The notes beneath the pieces were generated by a model. It was not told the origin of the DNA. It did no database searches and saw only the letters and a program-made list of their open reading frames with translations. Below, piece by piece: positions 37,391-47,243 of a stretch of 64,000 nt of DNA. Numbering within the stretch: the stretch's first letter is position 1; every line of letters starts with the position of its first letter. A program made the position numbers and the translations under genes. Origin of the DNA: Alteromonas antoniana (lineage in GTDB: Bacteria; Pseudomonadota; Gammaproteobacteria; Enterobacterales; Alteromonadaceae); the NCBI RefSeq assembly GCF_019249295.1, contig NZ_JAESDH010000004.1:1-64000 (forward strand), in the 5' to 3' direction.

Positions 37391-39109
37391 TCAGGTGGAC
37401 TCACGTGGAAAACGCATCTGCGGATTGTAGGGCGTGAAATTCTGGACTTCACCTTTCGCCGTAATCGCCTGAACTTCCCGCCAGTACTCTGGTGTCATAA
37501 GATCGCCGTGAAGCGATTTCAGAATATCTTTGAACTGTTTTTTACCCACAATGAAGTGCTCAAACTGTTCCGGAAAAACATCATTGGGCGCTACCGACAG
37601 GGTATCCAGGGCGTAGGGATCGTCTGACTTTGGCAGCTCCCGGAAATTGCGCTCGCTCATCAGACAAATTTCATCGTAATCATAAAAAATCACTCTGCCG
37701 TGGCGGGTGATGCCAAAGTTTTTATGAAGCATGTCGCCGGGAAAGATATTCGCCAGTGCAATTTGCTTAATGCAGAGACCAAGTTCATTGATGGCGTTAT
37801 GGATTTTATCCGGATCGGTTTCCTGTTGCAGGTACAGGTTCAGTGGCGTCATTTTACGCTCGGCATACATGTGTTTGACGATCAACTCGTCACCACAGAA
37901 CTCCAGGCTGGAGGCACAGGTTTCCTGTAATTCGCTGAGTAATGCCGGTGATATCCGGTCGAGAGGAAATCGAAAGTTTACGTATTCGTGCGTGTCTGCC
38001 ATGCGACCGACCCGGTCGGTCATCTTCACCAGCCGGTAGCAGTCTTTCACATGCTCGCGGGTGATTTTCTTACTTTCCGCAAACTCGTCCTTAATGATCT
38101 TAAAAACCACGCCGTAGGAGGGAAGGTGAAATACCATCATAACCAGGCCACGGGTCCCCGGAGCAGCCTCGAAATGGTCGTCGCTGCTGTCCAGATGTTG
38201 CAGAAAGTTACGGTAGAACACCGTTTTACCGTGCTTAAAGTGACCCAGTGCCATATACAGTTCAAAGTGCTTTTTATTGGGTAACAGTTCCTGCAAAAAT
38301 GCCACTGTTTCAGCAGGGTACTGGGTATCTGTCATAAAATAGCTTCTGGCAAAACCAAATATCACGCTGAGATCTTTGCGGTCAGTCAGTAACGCGTCGA
38401 TAACGATCGCGGGCGATTCATTATTTTGCAGGGCGATGACAAACGGTAGCGTTTCTTCAGGCATGCAGATACGTCCAATCATATAAGCTGCTTTTCCCCG
38501 GAAAAAGACCGGTTTGAGTAACTCAACCGCCACTACGCTGGCAAGCTGTTCACGACTGAGGCGCTCGCGCAATGCGGTTTCGAGGTGCTGCAGGTCGCGC
38601 TCGTAATCTTCAAACGGAATATTGAACCGGTAGATGTTGAAAATAGATTCATACATCTCCCGTACCGTGGTGGTGGTATCGAAGCTATTGATGATATTAT
38701 GTCGGTCCTGACCTGGCAAAAAACAGCGGCTTGGCAGCATAAACATGACGCTGTCATCAATTTTACGGTGCCTGAATATGCGCCCGATAACCGAATTGTA
38801 GAAGGTTTCTGCCAGTTCAAACTGTGGGTGACCTTCCAGTAACCTTGCATAGTTTTTTTTCATCTGCTGCCAGAAAGCATCATCCTTCTGATGCACTTCA
38901 ATGAGATGGTAAATTTCAGCCACCGCATCGGCCAGACTTTGCTCGTAAATCGTTATCCGCTCGCGGGACGCGCTTTGCGTTTCTTTCCATTGCGCGGCCT
39001 CGAAGCGGTGCTGTGCTCCCCGGGTGATGCGGGTAAACCAGCGATAGCTTTTGTCGAAGCTGCTGATAATCAGATATGCTACCTTTCTTGGCAGGCCCAG
39101 GTCGCTCAT
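37391..39109 (-). CDS. aceK: Isocitrate dehydrogenase kinase/phosphatase
   Basis: Switches carbon between the TCA cycle and the glyoxylate bypass by phosphorylating and dephosphorylating isocitrate dehydrogenase. The 572-residue protein fits the family. The ATP loop is AAPGTRGLVMMVFHLPSYGVVFKIIKDEF (residues about 315-343), and kinase-like FPGDMLHKNFGITRHGRVIFYDYDEI follows near 450-475. AGGAAAG precedes the ATG. It is not next to aceBA here, unlike in E. coli, so it is presumably regulated separately. Confidence 0.96.
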   Translation of the reverse strand: MSDLGLPRKVAYLIISSFDKSYRWFTRITRGAQHRFEAAQWKETQSASRERITIYEQSLADAVAEIYHLIEVHQKDDAFWQQMKKNYARLLEGHPQFELAETFYNSVIGRIFRHRKIDDSVMFMLPSRCFLPGQDRHNIINSFDTTTTVREMYESIFNIYRFNIPFEDYERDLQHLETALRERLSREQLASVVAVELLKPVFFRGKAAYMIGRICMPEETLPFVIALQNNESPAIVIDALLTDRKDLSVIFGFARSYFMTDTQYPAETVAFLQELLPNKKHFELYMALGHFKHGKTVFYRNFLQHLDSSDDHFEAAPGTRGLVMMVFHLPSYGVVFKIIKDEFAESKKITREHVKDCYRLVKMTDRVGRMADTHEYVNFRFPLDRISPALLSELQETCASSLEFCGDELIVKHMYAERKMTPLNLYLQQETDPDKIHNAINELGLCIKQIALANIFPGDMLHKNFGITRHGRVIFYDYDEICLMSERNFRELPKSDDPYALDTLSVAPNDVFPEQFEHFIVGKKQFKDILKSLHGDLMTPEYWREVQAITAKGEVQNFTPYNPQMRFPREST

Positions 39110-39295
39110 TGACTTTCCTCCGGTGATTCGGCTTTAGCGTACCACAATACGACTGTGGCAAAGCGTCTTGATACTAAAGTTGAATTTTGCTTTCCTAATC
39201 GACGGTTTTTGGGTACGGTAAGTGCACGTTACGTGATGTTAACCGGCTGGTTTTCTTTGTTCAGGTAACCGCAGAAAGCCGAAAAGGACACCATT

Positions 39296-39682
39296 GTGAG
39301 CTTCAATGTATTAGTTTGTGACGACTCTTCGCTGGCAAGAAAAATGGCAGTAAAGAGCCTTCCTGACGGATTTGCCGAAAATGTATTTCAGGCCGCAAAC
39401 GGCGCTGAAGGCATGGACGTGCTGATGCAAAACCGTATGGATTTGATGTTATTGGATCTGACCATGCCGGAAATGGATGGTGTTGCCGTTCTCGAAGCGA
39501 TTAAAGCACAGGGTATTGAAGTGTTTGTCATTGTAGTGTCTGGCGATATTCAGCCTCAGCAACGCGAAAAGGTAATGAGTCTTGGCGCGCTGGACTTTCT
39601 GCCAAAGCCGGTGTCTCAGCCTGCACTGCAATCTGTGCTGGAGCGCTACGGTTTTATTCTTACCGAAGCGCTCGCCGGTTAG
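39296..39682 (+). CDS. Stand-alone CheY-like receiver protein
   Basis: A 128-residue single receiver domain with D9/D10, phosphoacceptor D54 (LLDLTMPEMDG), S82 and K104 (FLPKPVS). The start is GTG, after AAAAGGACACC. No output domain. No chemotaxis gene is adjacent, so its kinase and target cannot be named; candidates are a CheA system or a hybrid kinase elsewhere. Confidence 0.85.
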   Translation: MSFNVLVCDDSSLARKMAVKSLPDGFAENVFQAANGAEGMDVLMQNRMDLMLLDLTMPEMDGVAVLEAIKAQGIEVFVIVVSGDIQPQQREKVMSLGALDFLPKPVSQPALQSVLERYGFILTEALAG

Positions 39683-39695
39683 GGTAATCTTTTAC

Positions 39696-40379
39696 TCAGC
39701 CCATTTTCGAGGGCATCAGAAACACTTCCCTGACATTATTTCTGCTGTCAGCATTAATAGCGTAAGCTACAGCGTCAGCGACATCTTCAGGCTGCAATTT
39801 GTCTTCTTTTGGTTCATCAAAAAACGGCGTATTCACCATACCCGGACAAATCGTAGTGCAGCGGCCCTGCCACGCTGCCATTTCCTCAGCCAGATTGCGT
39901 CCGAACCCATAGGCAAACCATTTGGTCGCGCCGTAGATGGAGCCTTTTATGCTCATACGTCCCGCGGCGGAACTGGTCAGAATAAAGTGACCCGTGGTTT
40001 TTTTAAGGTGCGGCATCGCGGCTTTTGCTGACCAGAGCAGGGCTTTGATATTAATGTCTATCATGTTGTCCCACTCTTCCGGATCGCCATCCTGTGTGCC
40101 GGGTGTAGAGACACCGGTTCCGGCATTAGCAAAAACGGCGTCAAGACGACCATAATGCTCAACGGTTTTCTCGGTTACCGACTTGGTCGCTGAGTAGTCT
40201 GTGGCATCGGCAGGCACCGCCAGCGCATTGTCGCTCCCCAGCTCCTTAGCCAGTGCATTCAGTTTGTCCACGCTGCGCGCGGTTAACGCGACCTTATGGC
40301 CATCTGATACCAGACGTCTGGCGGTTGCTTCTCCTATCCCGCTGGACGCACCAGTGATGAGAATAATTTTTTGCTCCAT
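39696..40379 (-). CDS. Short-chain dehydrogenase/reductase (classical SDR)
   Basis: A 227-residue NAD(P)-dependent oxidoreductase. The cofactor motif TGASSGIGEATARR is at the N-terminus, NAGTG near 80, the catalytic Ser is in LTSSAAG, and the YxxxK pair is in YGATKWFAYG. Close to YdfG/serine-dehydrogenase-like SDRs; the substrate is unknown. The start at 40379 (MEQKIILITG) follows AGGAGAAAGTC; an in-frame codon at 40400 lacks this. Convergent with the receiver gene. Confidence 0.88.
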   Translation of the reverse strand: MEQKIILITGASSGIGEATARRLVSDGHKVALTARSVDKLNALAKELGSDNALAVPADATDYSATKSVTEKTVEHYGRLDAVFANAGTGVSTPGTQDGDPEEWDNMIDINIKALLWSAKAAMPHLKKTTGHFILTSSAAGRMSIKGSIYGATKWFAYGFGRNLAEEMAAWQGRCTTICPGMVNTPFFDEPKEDKLQPEDVADAVAYAINADSRNNVREVFLMPSKMG

Positions 40380-40658
40380 GACTTTCTCCTGATTGGACAC
40401 GTTACTTTACAAGTAAGATGCATTCCCGGTTCGTTGCAGGTCAGATCACTTCGCTGGCAGATTTAGGAGAAAAGCTAGCCAGGTGATGTTTTGGCGGTAT
40501 AGATGGCTAAATTTGAAATTTGTTATGTATATCCTAAATTAATCGAAAATAGATAAGCGGTAATCTAATTGTCATCGTTTGTTTTCTGTAATTCGTGACA
40601 GAAATGCAGCTTAATAAAGAAAAAGATCAGAAAAAACGGTTTTTTATCGGCCTTACGG

Positions 40659-40664
40659 TTGACA
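40659..40664 (+). promoter_or_regulatory. Possible -35 box of the threonine operon promoter
   Basis: A perfect TTGACA lies 30 bp before the leader peptide start. The matching -10 is not clear (CAAATT at about 40682 is weak), so only the -35 is suggested. Confidence 0.4.
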
Positions 40665-40693
40665 GATAGACGTCTATACGGCAAATTGAACCC

Positions 40694-40765
40694 ATGAAAA
40701 AGAGAACAATGATTCGCACCACCGGCATGATTATTACCACCTCAAGGAGGGCGGTCGCTGGCTAG
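40694..40765 (+). CDS. thrL: Threonine operon leader peptide
   Basis: A 23-residue peptide beginning MKKRTMIRTTGMIITTSRR and ending AVAG. It has five Thr codons (ACA, four ACC) and three Ile codons (ATT) in a 12-codon stretch, the pattern of ribosome-mediated attenuation by charged tRNA-Thr and tRNA-Ile. A terminator hairpin follows 22 bp later and thrA then begins. The GGAGGGCGG near the end of this reading frame can pair with CCGCCCTC of the terminator, giving the alternative antiterminator fold. Confidence 0.92.
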   Translation: MKKRTMIRTTGMIITTSRRAVAG

Positions 40766-40787
40766 TGCGCAATAGCAACAGACACCG

Positions 40788-40821
40788 AAAGCCCGCCCTC
40801 AGAGAGAGCGGGTTTTTTTTT
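40788..40821 (+). terminator. thr operon attenuator
   Basis: AAAGCCCGC pairs with GCGGGTTTT, and the stem extends inward with CTC/GAG. Nine T follow. It sits between thrL and thrA and should be relieved when ribosomes stall on Thr or Ile codons. Confidence 0.9.
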
Positions 40822-40869
40822 ACCTAAATCGCTGTAAGAATTGACGGGCGTAATATGAAGGAGCAACAC

Positions 40870-43335
40870 ATGAAAGTCTTAAAGTTTGGTGGATCGTCTC
40901 TAGCCGATGCAACACGTTATCTGCGTGTGACAGAGATTAGCACGACCACACACCAAACCGACGGTGCTGCGGTTGTGCTCTCGGCTCCCAAAGGCGTCAC
41001 CAACGCGCTGTCATTGCTGTGTGAGCAAGCTGCTGGTAATCAGGATTATCAGCCCTTGCTGGAAAAACTGGCGACGACCGTAAAAGGGATAAACGACGAG
41101 CTTAACGCCCAGCTGGACGGTTACGAACATGCCCGCGTCAGTGACTATATTGACGGTCATCTGGCAACGTTAACGCAGCATCTTGAAGGAATTAAACTAC
41201 TGAGCGTGGCACCGGATGCGGTAAGCGCTGGTATTTTAAGTATTGGTGAATACATCAGTGTCACCCTGTTCAGTGCTATCTTAAGCAGCAAAGGCATAAC
41301 TAACCAGGTAATCGATCCTGTTTATCACATTCTTGCCGAAGGGGATTATCTGGACAGCATCGCCGATGTGGCACTAAGCAAAGCCCGCTTTGCGGATATT
41401 CCCGCGGATGGTTCTAAGCTGCTGGTCATGCCCGGATTTGTTGCTGCTAATGAAGACGGTGAGAAAGTCACGCTGGGGCGCAATGGTTCGGATTATTCCG
41501 CCGCGGTACTGGCGGCCTGCATCGATGCGTCCTGCTGTGAAATCTGGACGGATGTGGATGGAGTGTACAACGCCGATCCGAATCAGGTCGAAGGGGCAGT
41601 GCTTCTGGATAAGCTCACTTACCAAGAAGCTATGGAACTGTCCTATTTTGGTGCCAAAGTGCTGCATCCCAAAACCATCGGTCCTATCGCCCAGCATCAT
41701 ATTCCCTGTCTCATCCGCAATACATTAAACCCCGCCGCCCCCGGCACGCTAATCAGCAATGAAGCCAGTTCGGTGTGGACGTCGGTGAAAGGCATTTCAC
41801 AGCTTGATGATGTCACCATGTTTAACGTGGCTGGTCCGGGATTAAAAGGCATGGTAGGTATGGCAAGCCGGGTATTCGAAGTGATGTCCAATGCCAACAT
41901 CTCTATTAGCCTTATCACGCAGTCTTCATCGGAATACAGCATCAGTTTCTGTATTCAGAGTAAAGATGCGGTACGTGCGCAGAACCTGTTGGAAGATGCC
42001 TTTGCGCTTGAGCTGCAGAATCAGTTGCTGGATCCGATTGAGGTTCGCCACGACTTGTCTATCGTCACGCTGGTGGGTGACGGCATGCGCCAGACCAAAG
42101 GGCTGGCTGCACGCTTCTTTAATTCTCTGGCGCAGGCACGGGTTAACAATGTGGCGATTGCCCAGGGATCTTCTGAGCGTTCCATTTCTACTGTTATAGA
42201 AAGCAAGCGCGCGAAAAAAGCGGTTCGCGTGATTCACCAGAATTTTTTCAGCGATCGCCATACCATTGACGTCTTTCTGGTAGGGTGTGGCAATGTAGGC
42301 ACAGAGCTGCTAAGCCAGATAGCCAAGCAGCAACCGGCTTTGTTAAAACGCAATATTCAGTTGCGGGTCTACGGTATCGCGAACAGCAGAAAGTTACTGC
42401 TGGACAAACACGGCATTGATGTCAGCAACGACTGGAAAGGCAAGCTGGATGAGTCCGGCGCGTCATTTTCGATTGAAGCTGTGGCAAACTTTGTAAACGA
42501 CAACAGTCTGGTCAATCCGGTCATTGTGGATTGCACCAGTCATGAGGCAGTTGCCACACAATATGTGGAAATGATGGAAAACGGTTTTCACGTAGTGACG
42601 CCAAACAAAAAAGCCAATACCGGTTCACTGGGTTACTATCGCCAGCTTAAGAAAACCGCGCTTCGTACTAATCGCCAGTACCTTTACGAAACCACCGTAG
42701 GGGCAGGGTTGCCGGTAATCGATAATCTGCAAAAGCTGTTCAGTGCCGGTGATGTACTGCATCGTTTCGAGGGCATTTTATCAGGCAGCCTTTCTTATGT
42801 TTTCGGTAAGCTGGAAGAGGGCATGACACTGTCTGAAGCCACCGAGTCGGCGAAGCAAAATGGCTTTACTGAGCCCGACCCGCGTGATGACCTAAGTGGT
42901 ATGGACGTGGCCAGAAAACTGTTGATTATGGCCCGTGAAGCGGATTTAGAACTTGAGTTGTCAGACATTGAGATTGAATCCGTATTACCGGACGGTTTTG
43001 CAGAAGACTGCAGTATTGATGAATTTATGCGCCAGCTGCCTGAATTGGACAGTGCATTTAATGATCGTGTAGAAGCCGCCAAAGCCGAAGGTAAGGTCTT
43101 GCGCTATATTGGCTCAATCGAAGGCGAAAAGTGTAAGGTTACTATTCAGGCCGTCCCCGCTGACAACCCGCTTTCGGCAGTAAAAGACGGTGAGAATGCA
43201 CTGGCAATCAGCTCAGATTATTATCAGCCAATCCCTTATGTAATTCGTGGTTATGGCGCGGGTGGCACGGTAACCGCGGCAGGTGTGTTTGCCGATGTAT
43301 TACGAACCATGCCGTGGAAACAGATGGCCCACTGA
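40870..43335 (+). CDS. thrA: Bifunctional aspartokinase I / homoserine dehydrogenase I
   Basis: Catalyses the first and third steps from aspartate to threonine. The 821 residues match E. coli ThrA (820). The N-terminal aspartokinase opens with KVLKFGGSSLAD, with VTLGRNGSDYSA and IWTDVDGVYNADP downstream. Two regulatory ACT domains follow (about 315-460), and then homoserine dehydrogenase, whose NADP motif is VFLVGCGNVGTELL and whose catalytic region has NKKANTG and GAGLPVI. Allosteric inhibition by threonine is expected. I start at 40870, where AAGGAG precedes by 6 bases. Confidence 0.97.
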   Translation: MKVLKFGGSSLADATRYLRVTEISTTTHQTDGAAVVLSAPKGVTNALSLLCEQAAGNQDYQPLLEKLATTVKGINDELNAQLDGYEHARVSDYIDGHLATLTQHLEGIKLLSVAPDAVSAGILSIGEYISVTLFSAILSSKGITNQVIDPVYHILAEGDYLDSIADVALSKARFADIPADGSKLLVMPGFVAANEDGEKVTLGRNGSDYSAAVLAACIDASCCEIWTDVDGVYNADPNQVEGAVLLDKLTYQEAMELSYFGAKVLHPKTIGPIAQHHIPCLIRNTLNPAAPGTLISNEASSVWTSVKGISQLDDVTMFNVAGPGLKGMVGMASRVFEVMSNANISISLITQSSSEYSISFCIQSKDAVRAQNLLEDAFALELQNQLLDPIEVRHDLSIVTLVGDGMRQTKGLAARFFNSLAQARVNNVAIAQGSSERSISTVIESKRAKKAVRVIHQNFFSDRHTIDVFLVGCGNVGTELLSQIAKQQPALLKRNIQLRVYGIANSRKLLLDKHGIDVSNDWKGKLDESGASFSIEAVANFVNDNSLVNPVIVDCTSHEAVATQYVEMMENGFHVVTPNKKANTGSLGYYRQLKKTALRTNRQYLYETTVGAGLPVIDNLQKLFSAGDVLHRFEGILSGSLSYVFGKLEEGMTLSEATESAKQNGFTEPDPRDDLSGMDVARKLLIMAREADLELELSDIEIESVLPDGFAEDCSIDEFMRQLPELDSAFNDRVEAAKAEGKVLRYIGSIEGEKCKVTIQAVPADNPLSAVKDGENALAISSDYYQPIPYVIRGYGAGGTVTAAGVFADVLRTMPWKQMAH

Positions 43336-43353
43336 CACGTTGAGGAAGTTGTA

Positions 43354-44301
43354 ATGAAAAAAGTGAGTGCGTATGCACCAGCCTCAATTGGTAATGTGAG
43401 CCTGGGTTTTGATGTGCTGGGCGCCGCGCTGGAGCCGATAGATGGTACGTCGCTGGGAGATGAAGTTATTGTTGAGCAGGCCGGCGCTTTCTCGTTAACG
43501 GTTTCCGGCCCCTTTGCGCATAAACTGCCAGCGGATCCTGATACCAACATCGTTACCCGTTGCTATCATTATTTTTGTGACGCACTGGTGAAAAAAGGCG
43601 TCGAAGCACCTGTTGTCGCGTTAACGCTGAATAAAAATCTGCCAATAGGCAGTGGGCTTGGGTCTAGCGCCAGCTCTATAGTGGCGGCCTTTCATGCCCT
43701 GAATGTGTATGTTGATAGCGTGTTTGATGAGGATACGTTACTTACCATGATGGGCGCGTTGGAAGGACAAATCAGCGGCAGTATCCACTATGACAACGTT
43801 GCGCCCTGTTATCAGGGAGGCATGACGTTAATGACCGGCGCACCGTCGCCAGTAACTGTGAAGTTACCCGTGATTGAAGACTGGTACTGGGTAGCCTGCT
43901 ATTCAGGTATCAGTGTATCGACCTCCGCTGCCAGAGACATTTTGCCCAAGACGGTGCCTGTGCCAACGGCGCTCACATTTGGCCGTCAGTTAGGCGTGTT
44001 TGTGCATGCGCTGCATGCGGGTGATGCCACTATGGCAGCATCCGTTATGCAGGATGTGATCGCCGAACCTTATCGCAAATCTCTGCTTCCCGGGTTCGAT
44101 GAAGCACGGGCGTATAGTATGACAAACGGGGCTCTGGCATTTGGAATTTCCGGCTCGGGCCCGACGGTGTTTGCCGTCTGCAACGATAAGCAACAGGCAC
44201 AGCAGATCGCCGGTTGGCTGGATGCGAACTATATACAAAACGACGATGGCTTTAGCCATGTGTGTCGAATCCCTGCACAAGGTGCAGTAGCGAAGTCATG
44301 A
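43354..44301 (+). CDS. thrB: Homoserine kinase
   Basis: Phosphorylates homoserine for threonine synthesis. The 315-residue GHMP kinase has APASIGNVSLGFDVLG at the N-terminus, the phosphate-binding loop LPIGSGLGSSASSIVAAF near residue 95, and the C-terminal FGISGSGPTVFAV. It follows thrA by 18 bp with a GAGGAAG ribosome site. Confidence 0.97.
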   Translation: MKKVSAYAPASIGNVSLGFDVLGAALEPIDGTSLGDEVIVEQAGAFSLTVSGPFAHKLPADPDTNIVTRCYHYFCDALVKKGVEAPVVALTLNKNLPIGSGLGSSASSIVAAFHALNVYVDSVFDEDTLLTMMGALEGQISGSIHYDNVAPCYQGGMTLMTGAPSPVTVKLPVIEDWYWVACYSGISVSTSAARDILPKTVPVPTALTFGRQLGVFVHALHAGDATMAASVMQDVIAEPYRKSLLPGFDEARAYSMTNGALAFGISGSGPTVFAVCNDKQQAQQIAGWLDANYIQNDDGFSHVCRIPAQGAVAKS

Positions 44302-44387
44302 CGTACACTGCGCAGACAATGCTGTCAGAATGACGGCGTGGTGCAGAACGTTTACGTCGATACCGATAATTTAGAAAAGGTGACATT

Positions 44388-45671
44388 GTGGAATTGGTCA
44401 ATTTAAAAGATGCGCAGGACACCGCATCGTTTTCAGAAGCAGTAAAACGTGGCCTGGGCAAGAATCAGGGGCTGTACTTTCCTACGCATATACCGTCACT
44501 GGATGATGTCGATGGCTTGCTCGCGTTGCCATTTGCCGAGCGTAGCATACGGATCCTGCGTGCTCTCATCGGGAATGAACTGAATGAGGGTGAGCTAGAA
44601 GAGATTGTGAATACTGCCTTCACCTTTCCCGCGCCTGTCACACAGGTGAAAGATAACATTTATACGCTGGAGTTGTTTCATGGCCCTACCTTGGCCTTTA
44701 AAGACTTCGGTGGCCGCTTTATGGCGCAGACATTATCGCGGATCAGCGAAGGCAAACCCGTGACGATACTTACCGCGACATCGGGCGATACCGGCGCCGC
44801 CGTGGCACGGGCGTTTCACGGGATTGAGAATATCAATGTCGTGATCCTGTTTCCGAAAGGAAAAATCAGTGCCCTGCAGGAAAAGCTGTTTACTACACTG
44901 GGTGACAATATCCACACGGTGGCCATCGAGTCTGACTTTGATGCCTGCCAGTCTCTGGTGAAAACCGCGTTTGACGATCCTGATGTCCGTGACGGACTGC
45001 ACCTGAACTCAGCTAACTCAATTAATATCAGTCGTCTGCTGGCGCAGGTTTGTTATTACTTTGAGGCAGTGAGTCAGCTGTCTGAGGAAGCGCGTAAGGA
45101 ACTCGTGGTTTCTGTGCCTAGCGGCAACTTCGGTAACCTGACTGCGGGTATGATTGCCAAAGCGATGGGACTGCCGATTAAGCGCTTTATTGCCGCAACT
45201 AATCTCAACGATACGGTTCCCCGTTATCTGAAGACGGGCGAATGGGATCCGAAATCAACCGTGGCAACCATGTCTAATGCCATGGATGTAAGCCAGCCAA
45301 ATAACTGGCCGCGGATTGAAGCGCTGGTAGAGCAAGGCTATATCGATAAGGCGTGCCTGAAAGGAGAGTCGGTAGATGAAGAATACACTCAACTGGCGAT
45401 GCGACAACTTGCTCAGGCGGGCTATACCAGCGAACCCCATGCTGCCATAGCTTATCGCGCGGTAAGTCATGATTTGGAACCGGGAGAAACAGGCCTGTTT
45501 CTGGGTACAGCGCATCCGGCGAAATTCCGCGAAACGGTGGAAAACGTTCTGGGATCGCCACTGCATCTGCCAAAAGCGCTCGCCGATGTTGCCGGTAAGG
45601 ACAGTCTGGCAGTCACGTTACCGAACACTTATGAGGCCCTGAAAAAGCACATGTTTGACGTGTTGTCATGA
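44388..45671 (+). CDS. thrC: Threonine synthase
   Basis: PLP enzyme that turns O-phosphohomoserine into threonine. The 427-residue protein has the PLP lysine in [13 protein letters not shown] (near residue 105), [12 protein letters not shown], and the phosphate-site [13 protein letters not shown]. The start is GTG after GAAAAGG. It ends in a 4-bp overlap with ung, so ung is translated from the same transcript. Confidence 0.97.
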   Translation: MELVNLKDAQDTASFSEAVKRGLGKNQGLYFPTHIPSLDDVDGLLALPFAERSIRILRALIGNELNEGELEEIVNTAFTFPAPVTQVKDNIYTLELFHGPTLAFKDFGGRFMAQTLSRISEGKPVTILTATSGDTGAAVARAFHGIENINVVILFPKGKISALQEKLFTTLGDNIHTVAIESDFDACQSLVKTAFDDPDVRDGLHLNSANSINISRLLAQVCYYFEAVSQLSEEARKELVVSVPSGNFGNLTAGMIAKAMGLPIKRFIAATNLNDTVPRYLKTGEWDPKSTVATMSNAMDVSQPNNWPRIEALVEQGYIDKACLKGESVDEEYTQLAMRQLAQAGYTSEPHAAIAYRAVSHDLEPGETGLFLGTAHPAKFRETVENVLGSPLHLPKALADVAGKDSLAVTLPNTYEALKKHMFDVLS

Positions 45672-46330
45672 CGCAAACCTGGCAATCGCTGCTTGGGCCT
45701 GAAAAAGAAAAGCCCTATTTTCAGGCCCTGATGCAACGTGTTGACGCTGAACGTGCAGCGGGAAAAATAATTTATCCACCCAGGGAACTGGTTTTTAATG
45801 CGCTTGACGCTACGCCGCTTGATTCGGTGAAAGTCGTAATTTTAGGGCAGGATCCCTATCATGGCCCGAAGCAGGCGCACGGCCTGAGCTTTTCTGTTCA
45901 GCCGGGAGTGAAAATACCGCCATCGCTGAAAAACATGTACAAAGAACTGGCTGCTGATCTGGACGGTTTTCGTATACCAGAGCATGGATATCTGATGCCT
46001 TGGGCAGAGCAGGGCGTGCTGCTGCTTAATACGGTTTTGACCGTGGAGCAGGGCAAAGCGCACAGTCATGCTAAATTTGGATGGGAAACCTTCACCGATG
46101 CCGTGATTGATGCCGTGAACCAGGCCTGTGAGGATGTCGTATTTATGCTGTGGGGAAGCCATGCGCAAAAGAAGGGGAGGGCCGTCGACCGTGACCGGCA
46201 TCAGGTTCTGGAAGCGCCGCATCCGTCGCCGTTATCAGCCCACAGAGGCTTTTTAGGCTGTAAGCATTTCAGCCAGGCTAACGCCTATCTACAGGCAAAG
46301 GGGAAACAGCCGATTAACTGGCAGGTGTAA
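45668..46330 (+). CDS. ung: Uracil-DNA glycosylase
   Basis: Removes uracil from DNA in base-excision repair. The 220-residue family 1 enzyme has GQDPYHG with catalytic D62, [16 protein letters not shown], and the His loop [13 protein letters not shown]. It overlaps thrC by 4 bp, an uncommon partner: the threonine operon appears extended by a repair gene. Its TAA stop is also the first three bases of a TAATACCAAT repeat. Confidence 0.97.
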   Translation: MTQTWQSLLGPEKEKPYFQALMQRVDAERAAGKIIYPPRELVFNALDATPLDSVKVVILGQDPYHGPKQAHGLSFSVQPGVKIPPSLKNMYKELAADLDGFRIPEHGYLMPWAEQGVLLLNTVLTVEQGKAHSHAKFGWETFTDAVIDAVNQACEDVVFMLWGSHAQKKGRAVDRDRHQVLEAPHPSPLSAHRGFLGCKHFSQANAYLQAKGKQPINWQV

Positions 46331-46397
46331 TACCAATCCGCTTCCTTCGTGCTGAGCACACATCATAGCAAAGTTGTAGTAAGTGGAATCTGTATAA
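46328..46397. repeat. 70-bp imperfect palindrome, TAATACCAAT family
   Basis: It begins at the ung stop codon (TAATACCAATCCGCTT) and ends in an inverted, weaker copy (AAGTGGAATCTGTATAA). It resembles the 66-bp palindrome after the GST gene in length and ends, but is more decayed. Confidence 0.5.
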
Positions 46398-46810
46398 GCG
46401 GGGGGCATAACTAACGCGCTGAGAAATGCCAAGGTAATGGCTTGCAGATTATGTCATTGATGCTCGCTTGCACCGCTGACAGCAGAAATCGGTGATAGTA
46501 TCCTCTCCCGTAACAGCATCCTCAGGGATTTCGGACTCTGCCTCAGGTACTCACATTACCCTGGGTAGGTATACTCATCAGACAGTACGGCTAACGCACG
46601 CAGTAAACCATTACGGCATATATTACGTTCTCTGCGTAACATGGCAGTACAGAGCGTAAACAGTACAACGCTTCGCCACACTGACAATATCAACCAACAG
46701 ATAACCGCAGACACACATTCCTGCGCCTTCAGTCACGTTTTCATTGTGAGCGTCTTTATTTGAGTCGCTGCTTAGTGGCTGCGACTAGGTCGAGATACTG
46801 TCTGAAAAGT
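46398..46810. other. Intergenic region after ung
   Basis: About 410 bp between the repeat and the DUF3545 terminator. No convincing gene, RNA or signal seen. Confidence 0.4.
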
Positions 46811-46839
46811 AAAAAGGCCGCCTGAATCATCAGGCGGCC
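46811..46839 (-). terminator. Terminator of the DUF3545 gene
   Basis: GGCCGCCTGA and TCAGGCGGCC form a perfect 10-bp stem with a 4-base loop. Read leftward it is followed by five T. The reverse direction has only a broken T-run. Confidence 0.85.
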
Positions 46840-46845
46840 GTTTGT

Positions 46846-47022
46846 TTATCTTTCCAGAGTCTCTAACTCGTATTCAAATCCGCAATCTAACTCTGACAAC
46901 TCTTTCTCCAGAGCGAAGCGATCTTGCAGGGCTTCAATTTCTCTCCATTTACGCTTTTTACTTTTCGTTTTAGCTGAACTGGTTTCAATATCAAGCATGG
47001 CAAATAGATCTGACTTATCCAC
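46846..47022 (-). CDS. DUF3545 family small protein, 58 residues
   Basis: A short charged protein starting from GTG after AAGGAGATCCTC. It opens MDKSDLFAMLDIET, then a basic block KTKSKKRKWREIEALQDR and an acidic helix ending ELETLER. The KKRKWREIEAL pattern is typical of DUF3545 proteins of gammaproteobacteria, whose function is unknown. It is short enough to be easily missed. The overlapping 84-codon frame on the same strand is an artefact. A terminator begins 6 bp after the stop. Confidence 0.85.
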   Translation of the reverse strand: MDKSDLFAMLDIETSSAKTKSKKRKWREIEALQDRFALEKELSELDCGFEYELETLER

Positions 47023-47243
47023 GAGGATCTCCTTTTTATTACCACTAACAACAGTACAGAGGTTTTATCTAATCCTTCTGTACAATTTTGTATCACAGCC
47101 ACGATGAAAATAAAACAAGTAAGTTTACTTTTTATTAACACATTGTGACATTCTGATTACAGTGGTTATCATCCAGCGTAGAACGGCCGCCTCGCGGCCG
47201 TGTCAGCATGCACCTTTTTTAACTCTGTCGAGTTAAAATATCC

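Noticed and set aside
46887-47141. 84-codon leftward frame after ung
   Set aside because: Same strand, different frame from the DUF3545 gene, which has the ribosome site, the family pattern and the terminator.
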